Below, one piece after another: positions 17,330-27,500 of a stretch of DNA of 64,000 nucleotides (its first letter is position 1; each line of letters opens with the position of its first letter). The notes beneath the pieces were generated by a model. It ran no database searches. It was given only the letters and a program-made list of their open reading frames with translations, and was not told where the DNA came from. Origin of the DNA: Longitalea luteola (GTDB lineage: Bacteria; Bacteroidota; Bacteroidia; Chitinophagales; Chitinophagaceae); assembly GCF_017356035.1 (NCBI RefSeq), contig NZ_JAFIQX010000016.1, positions 1-64,000 on the forward strand. The letters are read 5' to 3'. A program made the translations under genes and the position numbers.

Positions 17330-20300
17330 ATGCCACGCTTATTCGCCCTGCTTACGGGTGTTAAAGATTATCATCCACAATCGTTGGTACGATCGCTTAG
17401 AGGTTGTGTAAACGATGTAAACAATGTAGAAGCACTGCTGAAAAAACGATTTGCCGAAACTGACCTGCACGTCGTAAAACTAGTGAATGAGCAGGCGACC
17501 CGGCAGAACGTGATTGATAATTTTATCAAACATCTCATCAACAATCCCGGTATTCAACCAGGCGATCTGGTATTATTTTATTTCAGTGGTCATGGTTCTT
17601 ATGCCAGATCTAACCCGGCATTTTCAACCTGGGACAGCGAAGGCCGGGATGAAACACTGGTATTGTATGACAGCCGCTGCAAGGGCGGCTTCGACCTGGC
17701 AGATAAAGAACTGCGCCTGTTACTGAGCCGCGTTCCGGCGGAAACCCATATCACCGTTATCGTAGACTCCTGCCACTCGGGTTCCATTACCCGTAATGTT
17801 GATGCGTTTGACCAGGCATTGCTGGGCCGCGCCAAACATGAACCGGCCCGGGCCGATGATCCGGGCAGGGAGCTGTCGGCATATCTTACTGTCAATGGCC
17901 AGGGGTACGAACAATTGCTGGATGCCAATGGCAAAGCGAAAATGCCGCCTGTGCGCTGCCTCACATTATCTGCCTGCGACAGAACGGAGCTGGCCTATGA
18001 AAGCAATTACAGCCCCGAAGGCATGTTCACCGCTATGTTGCTGGAAGCCCTGCAGGCCGGACCGGTGAATATGAATTATGCCCGCCTGTACGAGCACGTA
18101 TATACCTTACTTAAGCGGAAGGCCCGGAAACAAACGCCGCAACTGGCCGTATCAGGCGGTTTTGACGCCAATACTATAGTGCTGGATACAAAAATAGAAA
18201 AGGGTGAACCGGTTTACGAAGTAGTAAAAGATGCAGATGGAAATATTACCGTGAATTGCGGCGCCCTGCATGGCATGCGCAACGATGCGCAAAGTATGCA
18301 AACCGTAGCCGTACGGCTTTACGACAAAGACCATCCCGACACCACGGTTCAAACCGTGAAGATCAGTGCCGTTGGTTTGGATAAGTCGGGCCTGCAACCG
18401 GTAGCATTATCGCATATGGTGTATCATGCTACCATTTTGAACCTGCCGCCGGCAGTTTGCATGTATGTAACGGGCACGGCCCCCCATCTGGCAGCGTGGC
18501 AGCAACTGGAAAAACAAAAAAGACAGGGAGACGACCCAACGATCCCACATGTAAACCCATTGAAAAATGAAACGCTTTCTTTTGTTAATTCCCCATCCCA
18601 ACACCACGACTATGTGCTGCAGCTGGAGAGCGACCGCCTGGTGCTCACCCAGGCAGGCACCGGAAAGATCATTAAGGAAATTGCAGACACATCAGGCAAA
18701 GCATTTGACTATATCATGCAATGCTGCAACAAGATCTGCGACTGGCACCAGCTGCTGGCCATGCAGAACCATGCCATAACAGATGCCGAATACAAGAAGA
18801 AATTTAAAATAGATTTTGGAGTGGAACTGCAAAATGAAGCTACCGGTGAATGGGAACTACAACCCAATGACATCGTGCTTTACCTGGATGAACAAAAACA
18901 GAAAATACCTGTACGCATAAGATTGAGAACCGGTTCTGTTGATGGATGGTATTGTGGTGTATATTACATGGACAACCGTTTTGGCATACAAACGCTATCC
19001 AACCCGGCTGCCGAAGCACGGGTTACCAGCCAGCAGCCGCAAACAATTGCAGAGGGTGGCGAATTACGGATACTGAGTGATGCAGATGAAATTACCGATT
19101 ATATTAAGCTGATCGTGAGCAAGGAACCATTCAATGATTTTCTGATCCAGAATTTTGGTGGATTTTCCGATGCCAATGACGAATTTTTTGGTGATGCCCG
19201 GCCACTCATGATCCCCGGAAAGATTGACCAGGACTGGTATGTGCAAACGCTTTCTATAAAACTGATCCGCCGCTCGGGCAGGATAGATACCACCAATAGC
19301 TTTGCTGCAGGCAAACTAACCATACAACCGCATACTACCGTAAATGCGAGAGCAAGTTTATCACCTGTCGCCACCCACGCCAAAAGCGTACATCCCGCCG
19401 GCATCTTACAACAATTTGTGCAGGAGAACGGCTTCGAGCTGGTGCAGCTGGATGCTGCCAAAACAGTGAATCTGCCTTCCGTGGTCTGGGTCGATGGCAT
19501 AGAAGGCCAGGTAACAAAAGAAAACCCGTTGCAGATCACCTTACAGGAGCAACCAGCCGATGAAGAAAGCCTGCTCGCCATGACCGTTGAAGACGGGATC
19601 ATCCAGGTAATAGGCCTGGGCGTTCCGGATAAACAAGCAGGTAATTATTCCATTGCTATAACCGCTTTGCCAGAAGACGAGCAGCGCCAAAAAAACCTGG
19701 CGCGCGCTGCCTGGTTCTGCTTTGTAAAAGTAGTGTTGCGCAAAGACCTTAGTAAGCTGCGTCTGGTAACTTATATGAATGGCAAAGTAGGATATGATCC
19801 AGTTCCGCCAAAATTTGTCAAACCAGGCATGAAAGTAGCCGTATGCATTCACGGCATCATCGGTAATACAAAAGGCATAGCAACCGCCATGCAATTCTTA
19901 CAAACCGAAAAGCAGTACGATGCCATCCTGGCCTTTGATTATGAGAACCTGAATAAGGAAATAGATGAGATGGCCGTTACGCTTAAAGAATTACTGGAAG
20001 AAGCCGGCGTAAGTAAAGATGCCCCGGTTGATATCATCAGCCATAGCATGGGCGGACTGGTAAGCCGTTATATGATAGAACGCATTGAAGGCACCGCAGG
20101 CTGGGTGAACCGCCTGTTCATGTTTGGTACGCCCAATGCGGGTTCGGTGCTCGGCGATATTCCCACGATCCGCGACTGGACGGTAACGATCCTTACCCTC
20201 GCCTGCAATTATGGCGGCGCCTTACTGGGCGCAGCAGCTCCTGTACTGTCGGCCGTAAATAAAGCGCTGGCAGCAACCAAAGTGGCCACCAACAGCCTGG

Positions 20301-20635
20301 AACAAATGGCGATTAACAGCAAATTCCTGGCGTTGCTGAATGCGCAACCGCGCCATCCCGTGACTACTCAATATCATATCATAGCCGGAAATGTATTGAC
20401 CTTTGTACCGGCCGAAGACAGTGACCGGTTCAAAAAGATCATGGAGAAGATAAAACGCCAGGTGGGTGAACTGCTGTACAAACCACCGGTGAAGAATGAT
20501 ATCGCCGTAGGCGTCGACAGCATCTTTTCCATACCCCCCGGCATAAACGCTACACAAAAAGAAATACCTGGTCATCACCTGAATTACTTTGAACTGGATG
20601 AACCTATACAATATTTCAAAACACTGTTAAATTAA
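17330..20635 (+). CDS. Caspase (metacaspase)-alpha/beta hydrolase fusion
   Basis: An 1101-residue protein. Residues about 1-275 form a classical caspase/metacaspase domain beginning LFALLTGVKDYHP, with catalytic His in FYFSGHGSYA (H88) and Cys in VIVDSCHSGS (C148). A long beta-rich middle (about 290-820) has no recognised domain. Residues about 835-1040 are an alpha/beta hydrolase of the PGAP1/triacylglycerol-lipase type: oxyanion VCIHGIIGN and nucleophile elbow ISHSMGGLVSRY (Ser906), followed by FMFGTPNAGSVLG, typical of lipase/esterases that act on membranes. No signal peptide is present. The stop codon overlaps the next gene's start (TTAATGG). I infer a dual effector able to cut proteins and probably lipids. 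Confidence 0.88.
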   Translation: MPRLFALLTGVKDYHPQSLVRSLRGCVNDVNNVEALLKKRFAETDLHVVKLVNEQATRQNVIDNFIKHLINNPGIQPGDLVLFYFSGHGSYARSNPAFSTWDSEGRDETLVLYDSRCKGGFDLADKELRLLLSRVPAETHITVIVDSCHSGSITRNVDAFDQALLGRAKHEPARADDPGRELSAYLTVNGQGYEQLLDANGKAKMPPVRCLTLSACDRTELAYESNYSPEGMFTAMLLEALQAGPVNMNYARLYEHVYTLLKRKARKQTPQLAVSGGFDANTIVLDTKIEKGEPVYEVVKDADGNITVNCGALHGMRNDAQSMQTVAVRLYDKDHPDTTVQTVKISAVGLDKSGLQPVALSHMVYHATILNLPPAVCMYVTGTAPHLAAWQQLEKQKRQGDDPTIPHVNPLKNETLSFVNSPSQHHDYVLQLESDRLVLTQAGTGKIIKEIADTSGKAFDYIMQCCNKICDWHQLLAMQNHAITDAEYKKKFKIDFGVELQNEATGEWELQPNDIVLYLDEQKQKIPVRIRLRTGSVDGWYCGVYYMDNRFGIQTLSNPAAEARVTSQQPQTIAEGGELRILSDADEITDYIKLIVSKEPFNDFLIQNFGGFSDANDEFFGDARPLMIPGKIDQDWYVQTLSIKLIRRSGRIDTTNSFAAGKLTIQPHTTVNARASLSPVATHAKSVHPAGILQQFVQENGFELVQLDAAKTVNLPSVVWVDGIEGQVTKENPLQITLQEQPADEESLLAMTVEDGIIQVIGLGVPDKQAGNYSIAITALPEDEQRQKNLARAAWFCFVKVVLRKDLSKLRLVTYMNGKVGYDPVPPKFVKPGMKVAVCIHGIIGNTKGIATAMQFLQTEKQYDAILAFDYENLNKEIDEMAVTLKELLEEAGVSKDAPVDIISHSMGGLVSRYMIERIEGTAGWVNRLFMFGTPNAGSVLGDIPTIRDWTVTILTLACNYGGALLGAAAPVLSAVNKALAATKVATNSLEQMAINSKFLALLNAQPRHPVTTQYHIIAGNVLTFVPAEDSDRFKKIMEKIKRQVGELLYKPPVKNDIAVGVDSIFSIPPGINATQKEIPGHHLNYFELDEPIQYFKTLLN

Positions 20636-22377
20636 TGGCTGATATTCCCAATATATTACTGGTATTTTCCGATCCGTTGAGCGACCTGAATGGAATTAAT
20701 GAAGAACTGGCTGCGGTAACAGATATTCTGGAATATGCAAAACATAAAAGCAAACGGAGCTTCGATTACCACCACCATAAAAATAAAAGCGTGATGGACG
20801 TGATCAACAGGACCGCGGCCTTCCAGGGCTATACAGCCAGTTTCTTTCATTTTTCGGGGCATGCGAATGAACATGCATTACTGTTCCCTGGCGGCCAGGC
20901 AAATATTGCCACCCTCTGCAGTGTTTTGCATGCTATAAAGACCAGGATCGTTTTCCTGAATGGTTGCTGCACCCATGGCTTCCTCGAAGAGCTGTTTAAA
21001 GTAGACAGCATTATCGCTGCCATTGTGACCTACTCGAAAGTAGGTGATAAATTGGCCGCCCGGTTGTCAAAGGACTTCTACATCTCATTTATCCGGGAGA
21101 ACAATACGTTGTACAAATCCTTTGTGAACATCCGGAATGGTTACCAGGATTATGTGCTACACGAGAAAGGATTTAATATGAGTAAACGGGACCTCACCTT
21201 CCCGACTCAAGGTTTTCCGGATGAACAGGCGGACAAATTTCAATGGGGCTTATTTTATAAAGACGACTCCTACCGCAATATTACCATTGACAGTATTTTA
21301 ACTATAGGCTCTTCCAACCTGGAATTGAAAGGAAATGAATTGGACAGTAAAAAAAAGGAGTTACAGGAAGCGGAAAAGAAACTGAACAGACTGACGAAAT
21401 TTAAGGATGACGAAGAATTGAAGCAGGACTATGAAGCACAGCTGATCATTGTAAACGACCTGAAAGCAGAGATACAAAAGCTTGAAATGGAAAGAGTGGA
21501 ATTGCTTGAGAAACAGCTGGACGAAGAAAAAGAAGCCAATAAGCGTAAACTGAACGAGGATTTTACCAATGCGATCAAAAACATCAATTATAAGCGGCAG
21601 CGCGAGATCTATGCACAGGGGAATAAATGCAAATTTGCCTGTTATGCCGTTGTAGGAGATGAAAACACACTCATCGATCTGTTATTGTTAAAAATGCAGG
21701 AAGAGTATGGTTTCAGACGCGACAACCTGTTTGATCCGGAGCTCAGCTATCATTCAAATGTAAGCAAGGATTTTTGGCCTGCACTGGCCTGGGAGGTGGG
21801 AGAAAACGATACCAGCTCTCCTGAGCAGATAACAAGAGCTTTGATAACAAAACACTTTCTTTTCAGTAATCAATCTATCAGTCAAAAACATATTTTCCTT
21901 AAAATAAAATTCAACCTGGTTGATCTTAAAAATATTCCAACGCTGGTATACGATTTCTGGACCAACGTTAAAAAAGTATGTTCAGCCATCCCGGCATTTG
22001 AAAATCCTGCCAGGATCCGGCATAAGATCGTTGTAATGCTGATACATGAAGGTGGCACCGCTGAACAACTCACCGAGCTGAAGAACATGACCCAAACCAT
22101 TAATGAACAGCTCGAAACCAAGCTGGACCCAATACCCTGGGTAGAACCGTTAAAACAGCAGGAGATTGAAAACTGGATCGATAACCATGCTTTGGACAGA
22201 GTGGGCCTTAATCTGGCAATGGCGGAAGAAATTTACTCTGAAAGTGACAATGGAAAAATAAAGAAGGTACTTGAATCGGTAAAAAGGAAATGCGACCTGA
22301 AAGAACATGAACTTTTTCATACATTAAAAATTTTACCAGATGATGCACAAACCCTATTTGGGCAAAAAAGAGGGTGA
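20635..22377 (+). CDS. CHAT-like protease, coiled coil, C-terminal domain (possibly inactive STAND)
   Basis: A 580-residue protein in three parts. Residues about 1-190 look like a compact CHAT/caspase-like domain with His in FHFSGHANEH (H76) and paired Cys in FLNGCCTHGF (C111/C112). Residues about 225-325 are a charged coiled coil (LKGNELDSKKKELQEAEKK and on). Residues about 335-580 form a separate globular domain beginning KFACYAVVGDENTLIDLLL. It has no Walker motifs; the pattern resembles the inactive STAND-like modules known in conflict systems, but I hold that loosely. Its start overlaps the previous stop and its end overlaps the AAA+ gene by 38 bases, so translation is coupled. It may link a proteolytic head to the AAA+/vWA machinery. 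Confidence 0.68.
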   Translation: MADIPNILLVFSDPLSDLNGINEELAAVTDILEYAKHKSKRSFDYHHHKNKSVMDVINRTAAFQGYTASFFHFSGHANEHALLFPGGQANIATLCSVLHAIKTRIVFLNGCCTHGFLEELFKVDSIIAAIVTYSKVGDKLAARLSKDFYISFIRENNTLYKSFVNIRNGYQDYVLHEKGFNMSKRDLTFPTQGFPDEQADKFQWGLFYKDDSYRNITIDSILTIGSSNLELKGNELDSKKKELQEAEKKLNRLTKFKDDEELKQDYEAQLIIVNDLKAEIQKLEMERVELLEKQLDEEKEANKRKLNEDFTNAIKNINYKRQREIYAQGNKCKFACYAVVGDENTLIDLLLLKMQEEYGFRRDNLFDPELSYHSNVSKDFWPALAWEVGENDTSSPEQITRALITKHFLFSNQSISQKHIFLKIKFNLVDLKNIPTLVYDFWTNVKKVCSAIPAFENPARIRHKIVVMLIHEGGTAEQLTELKNMTQTINEQLETKLDPIPWVEPLKQQEIENWIDNHALDRVGLNLAMAEEIYSESDNGKIKKVLESVKRKCDLKEHELFHTLKILPDDAQTLFGQKRG

Positions 22378-23353
22378 CCCGGGAACAACACCCGTGCTAA
22401 TACCAACGCAACGCAAGGGGAAGCAGATCGTAACATCAGAGCTGCTGCAGCCTTATTTCCCTGATGCTGATCTTGTAAAGGCCGTAAATGTAGCCCTGTT
22501 GATCAACCGGCCGCTGCTGATCATGGGCGAACCCGGTTGCGGCAAATCGTTACTGGCCCGCGATATAGCTTTTAACTGGTACGGTGAAAACATGCTGCTC
22601 GACAAAAAATTCTACGAATGGCCGATCAAATCAACTTCCAAAGCCAAAGAAGGTTTGTATGATTTCGATTATCTCGGCCGTTTGCATGCAGCCAATGCGC
22701 GGGACGCAAAGGCCAAGGACCCGGCCAATTTTGTGCGGTTAGGCCCGCTGGCGAAAGCAATGGAAGCTTCCACTGAAAAAGAAAAGGCGGTTTTGCTGAT
22801 CGACGAGATCGACAAAGCGGATATCGATTTCTCCAACGATCTGCTGAATGAACTGGAGCAGAATACATTTACCATAACGGAAACCGGTGAAACGAGAACG
22901 AATCCGCATAAACCTTTTATTGTAATAACCAGCAATTCTGAAAAAGACCTTTCTGATGCATTCCTGCGCCGTTGCGTATTTCATCACATCAACCTGTTTT
23001 CTGCAGATAAACTCAAAACCAATGCGCCTAAATTATGGCTGGAAAAGATCATCAAAGCCAGGTATTACAACGGGCAGGAAAACGCTGACCCAATGATCAG
23101 CAAGGCCATTAACGCGTTTATTGACTTCCGGCAACGAATGAACAACGATGTATTGAGCTACCGGAAAACCGTTTCTACCAGCGAATTCCTCGACTGGTTC
23201 TCCGTACTGAAGCAGTGTGCAGAAGATAAAGCCGTTCCTGCCCTGAGTGCCGACCTCAAAAGATGGCTGAATGACCAGGGAACAACCCGCATTCCGTTTG
23301 GCAATGCGTTATTCAAAACCACCAAATCACTGCTCGATATGCAAACAGTTTAG
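22340..23353 (+). CDS. MoxR-type AAA+ ATPase
   Basis: A 337-residue AAA+ ATPase of the MoxR/McrB-like group. Walker A is GEPGCGKS (residues 63-70), Walker B LLIDEID (152-158), followed by the MoxR-like stretch FSNDLLNELEQNTFTITETG, sensor 1 ITSNSEKDLSDAF and the arginine-finger segment LRRC. In known families such ATPases work as rings with vWA partners to remodel client proteins. The start overlaps the CHAT-coiled-coil gene by 38 bases, and the vWA gene follows after 2 bases. This pairing is the core that defines MoxR-vWA ternary conflict systems. Expected role: the energy-dependent switch of this operon. Confidence 0.92.
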   Translation: MMHKPYLGKKEGDPGTTPVLIPTQRKGKQIVTSELLQPYFPDADLVKAVNVALLINRPLLIMGEPGCGKSLLARDIAFNWYGENMLLDKKFYEWPIKSTSKAKEGLYDFDYLGRLHAANARDAKAKDPANFVRLGPLAKAMEASTEKEKAVLLIDEIDKADIDFSNDLLNELEQNTFTITETGETRTNPHKPFIVITSNSEKDLSDAFLRRCVFHHINLFSADKLKTNAPKLWLEKIIKARYYNGQENADPMISKAINAFIDFRQRMNNDVLSYRKTVSTSEFLDWFSVLKQCAEDKAVPALSADLKRWLNDQGTTRIPFGNALFKTTKSLLDMQTV

Positions 23354-23355
23354 AA

Positions 23356-24558
23356 ATGGCAAAGAACACCAACATAGAACTTCCTTTATACAACGCGTTC
23401 ATACAACTGATGCAGCTGGAAAAAGATCAGCCCAATAAAGGCATCGATCCGGGCTCCTACCTGCAACTCATAGACGTCTTACATCAAGGTTATGCATTGA
23501 ATTCAAAGGACGAACTGCTTTTCTTTTGTAAAAAACTTTGGTTGAAACCGTTCCATACCGGCAATGCCGCCATCAACGAACAGGTAATGGAAAATATCAT
23601 CAACGACAATCTGCACGCATATGAAACGGTTACGAAAAAGAAAAGAAATAAGGCGACAGATGCGTCATTGAAATCAGATGGAGATCTTGATCCCCTTAAC
23701 AACCGGGGTGATATAGAGCCAAAAAAATCAGCTGAGGATAAGCCCAATGAAGACGGGCCCGAAAAGAAAGGATCACCTGAAAAGCAAATTCCTACTCCTG
23801 CTGCTACGACTACCAGCCTGGTGATCAATATCGAAGAAAGCAGGGAAGGCAAAGCATTGGATCAGCAGGATTACAGCACCTATTTTAATGACAAAAAGTT
23901 CAAATTCGATTATACGTACCTCACTGTTAGTCCGCGGTTCATTGAACAAACCATCCGTTCGCTGCGGTATAAAGTGAAAGGGACCGGCAAACCGGTCATA
24001 GATATGGAAGCAACGGTAAAGGATGTTGGCGCCAAAGGATACTTCGATAACTGGCAATTCAGCGAAGAGGAAGATTTCGTTACCCGGTGGACCCTGCTGT
24101 TCGACCGCGGCGGCTCCATGATCGCTTTTCATGGTTTGCAGGATACCATGACTGAAGCGGTCATGAAAGGAAGCATCAAAAATGATGGGGATATTTTTTA
24201 CTTCCGCAATATTGCCAGAGATTTTTTGTTCACTACGCCGCAGCGCACATTAGCTGTTCCCTTCGATGAGGTTGCCAATGGTGCCCGCCGCAACATACTC
24301 ATCGTAAGCGATGGCGGCGCAGCGCGCGGATCGTTCGATGAAGACCGGATCCAGCATACTTATTTAATGATCCACCAACTCAGGAAACACCGCATTGCCT
24401 GGCTGAACCCATTACCCAAAGAAAGATGGAAGAACAGTTCGGCTTCCGTTATTGCCGGTTTTGTAAACATGTTTCAACCGGGGAATGATTATTCCGATGA
24501 TCTGGGAAATATCGTGCGGCTTTTCAAATCGAAACTAATAACGCCAATAACAAGGTAA
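23356..24558 (+). CDS. vWA domain protein, MoxR partner
   Basis: A 400-residue protein. The N-terminal 115 residues are helical (IELPLYNAFIQLMQLEKD). A low-complexity charged linker rich in Lys, Asp, Glu and Pro spans about 95-155. The C-terminal 200 residues form a von Willebrand A-like domain with MIDAS-like LLFDRGGSM (D250, S254), a later ILIVSDGGAARGSFD and a Rossmann-type end AWLNPLPKERW. The canonical DxSxS is changed to DxGxS, so metal binding may be altered. Domains of this kind, often written lidRSGSM, accompany MoxR ATPases. Its stop TAA is directly followed by the ATG of the large last gene, so the three are translated as a unit. Confidence 0.85.
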   Translation: MAKNTNIELPLYNAFIQLMQLEKDQPNKGIDPGSYLQLIDVLHQGYALNSKDELLFFCKKLWLKPFHTGNAAINEQVMENIINDNLHAYETVTKKKRNKATDASLKSDGDLDPLNNRGDIEPKKSAEDKPNEDGPEKKGSPEKQIPTPAATTTSLVINIEESREGKALDQQDYSTYFNDKKFKFDYTYLTVSPRFIEQTIRSLRYKVKGTGKPVIDMEATVKDVGAKGYFDNWQFSEEEDFVTRWTLLFDRGGSMIAFHGLQDTMTEAVMKGSIKNDGDIFYFRNIARDFLFTTPQRTLAVPFDEVANGARRNILIVSDGGAARGSFDEDRIQHTYLMIHQLRKHRIAWLNPLPKERWKNSSASVIAGFVNMFQPGNDYSDDLGNIVRLFKSKLITPITR

Positions 24559-27500
24559 ATGGTAGAACCGTTGATCAAAAACGTACGGGCAGCCGAACAA
24601 TGCGTAATAGCTTACTGGCAAAAGCTGAAGCCGCATTATGCAGGGCATGAAGAAGCACCGTTATGGATGGCCTGCCTTGCCGCCTTCCCGGTGGCTGTTA
24701 ATATTGACCTGCTGTACCAGTTATGGGCTAATTTCCGGGAGCTGAAAGATACCAATGGGAAAACCTATCAATTGCCACCCCTGGTAGTGAATGATTGTAT
24801 TCTTTCGCCCCTGTTCCGCATCACCGGCAAGGAAATGTATGAAATGGCCTCCGACACCCGTGCTTTTTTATTGAGTGTATTAAAGGAAAATTTTGGCGAA
24901 CACCTGATCGAAGACCTGGCATCTTTCCTTTACAAATACATTCAGGAAAAAAAGACGACAGCATTTCCTAAAAATTTTTACGATGCCCAGGAATGGACAG
25001 CCCTGCTGGCAGTAGCGCCCAGGCTGGCAGCTATGAATATTTTAACGTCATTAAGATCTACGCTGGAAAAAGACCGGCTGCAATCCATTGGCGTCACGAA
25101 TCTGCTGACTACCCTGGTAAAAGAGAATCACGAACTGGCCGACATGTTGCGGAAGGCAATCGATATAAAACAGGAGTATGAAGACATAAAAGCTGATGAT
25201 ATAGTTGCCGAAGCTGCAGACGACATACCCAATAAAAATATCATGATCATGCCGGCCGCTGCCGGCACCGGCATCACCATCGACGTTCCGGCCGCCTTCA
25301 CAAACACGCTGATGCCACTGTATGAGGCCGGGGTAGCAGAAACATATCGGCAAAACGACTCCACAAACAAAGGGGTGGTGTACGCGGTGATGGTGATAGG
25401 CACCACTTCATTGCACCAAATGCATCTCGCTTTTGCTGATGCGCTCAGGAACAAAAATCTGGTCAAAGAGCAGAATATACATCTATTTTTTGCCTCGGCA
25501 GCGACGTATGCAGCTGTTATGGATACACTCCGCCGCGTGTTATCCCAGGCCAATGCTGATGACACTGTATTGTTCTGCTTTCAGGGGCAGTCATTCAAAG
25601 AAGACAAAACAATCCATTTAGTATTGACTGATTCATCCGAGGAAGGCGCCCACGAAACTATTCGTTACAACGCTGCAACACAAACGCTAACAAATGATGC
25701 ATTCAGTGAACTGGTTCGGCAGCATGCTATAAAACGACCGGCGATCATAATCATCCTGGATAGCCATAAGTGCACCCCTTTCGATTGGCTGCCCAACAAT
25801 TATACAAATCAGGTAACTATAGCGCCAGACGACAATGTGAAGGCATCATCGGAATTACCACCCGGCCTGATAGCCATGCTCGCGCGGAAGATCGCCGCCA
25901 GCAAACAAAACCTTACCTACAAAGAGATCATTGCCCATTTAGTAACTATTGAAAAGCATTGGCCCCGGATAATCATTCAACCCGAGTGGCTGGATAATTA
26001 TTTTTTAACGCCAATAAAGCAAAGTCCCACGCTGCAAATACAACAACTGCTGTCGGCCCTCGGCTATAGCTTGTTTGTAGACGGCAAACCGGGATCTCAA
26101 TACCGCAAGGTGCTGCAGGATTTTACTACCCGTTACGGATTGACTCCAGATGAGGATGTGCTGAAGGAATTACAAAATGCCGTCCTGTTGAAAAATGGCA
26201 GCCTGATCCAGATATTTTACATTTCCCCTGATTCCGTTTCTGTACCAAACGAAATTCGGGAACAACAGGACAGGCTTAAGCAGGCATTTAAGAGAGAGAT
26301 AGAAACCACGAACAAGGTAACCGTAAAAACAATTGAGGACTTTGAGAACGATGTTGATGACAAATTATATGAAAGATTATTACATGAGATCCATGTGATA
26401 TTGATCGGTGTGGATAGCAGCTGGATAGAAGAGACCAATAAACGCAAAGATTTTTACGCGGGATTGATCATACTTTTATCCCTTAACAAAAATGTATACT
26501 TCGTCATTGAAGAGGAATGTAACTGGCGTAGTCTTCCTTTTATAAACAACCGGGTGTTACCATTGACATTGCAACCAGTTAACCAGGAAGACGGCATGCA
26601 GGAATTGATCCGGAATGTAGCTGCTATCCTGGAAAAAATGCAAAAATACCTGCTGCCGGAAAATCCCGCAGCCGACGGATCTGTCATTGAGCAGCGGATC
26701 CGCGAAGCGCGCAAAACAAAAGAATTAGATCTAAGCGGCTTGTCGCTCCAAGAAATTCCACCGGCCGTATTTCAAATGGAAGGATTGATATCCCTTGATC
26801 TGTCAAATAATAACATAGCTGTACTACCGGAGAATGTCGGAAAATTAAACAAGTTGCGAAAACTGAACCTGAGCAGAAATCCTATTGAATCGCTGCCGGA
26901 AAATGTCATCTTATTCTTACTGGAAGAGTTGGATCTAAGGGAAACCAGGATTGAACGATTGCCAGGGACTATTGGCGAACTAAGCAATTTAAAAAGATTG
27001 CGGATTGACTTTACTCGTATAAAGGTTTTACCGGTGGGCTTTTTTGTAAACGGCTTACCCCGGGAGTTAACATGGGATGGACTGGAACTGTTAAATGTGA
27101 ATACGTCCGTGAATCCCGCGTCGCTGGCTGCCTATTTTGCGCCGTTTCACACCAAAGAATTTGCCATCCTGGAAATTCACAGCGAATCTGCCATACCCCG
27201 TTTTGATACCGTGCCTGCAGCTGTAAGGGAAAAGGTGCATTATCATTTTCTTTCACAAGTGGATACCCTCCGGGAATTATTTGAGGTTATTTATACCGAA
27301 GCCGGCGATAAACATACCATTGTCTATTTATGTGATGAGAAAAATATTCTTTCTCCACAATTTGGCATTGACGCTGAGCGGCATGACCTTATCCATCAAT
27401 ACTGGGAGGCCTTTGGCAAACCGCTTAATCTTATGATTAACAACCCGCACATGCAGAGCGCCGCATATATCGACCTTACCGACAAAGGAGCATTAAATTT

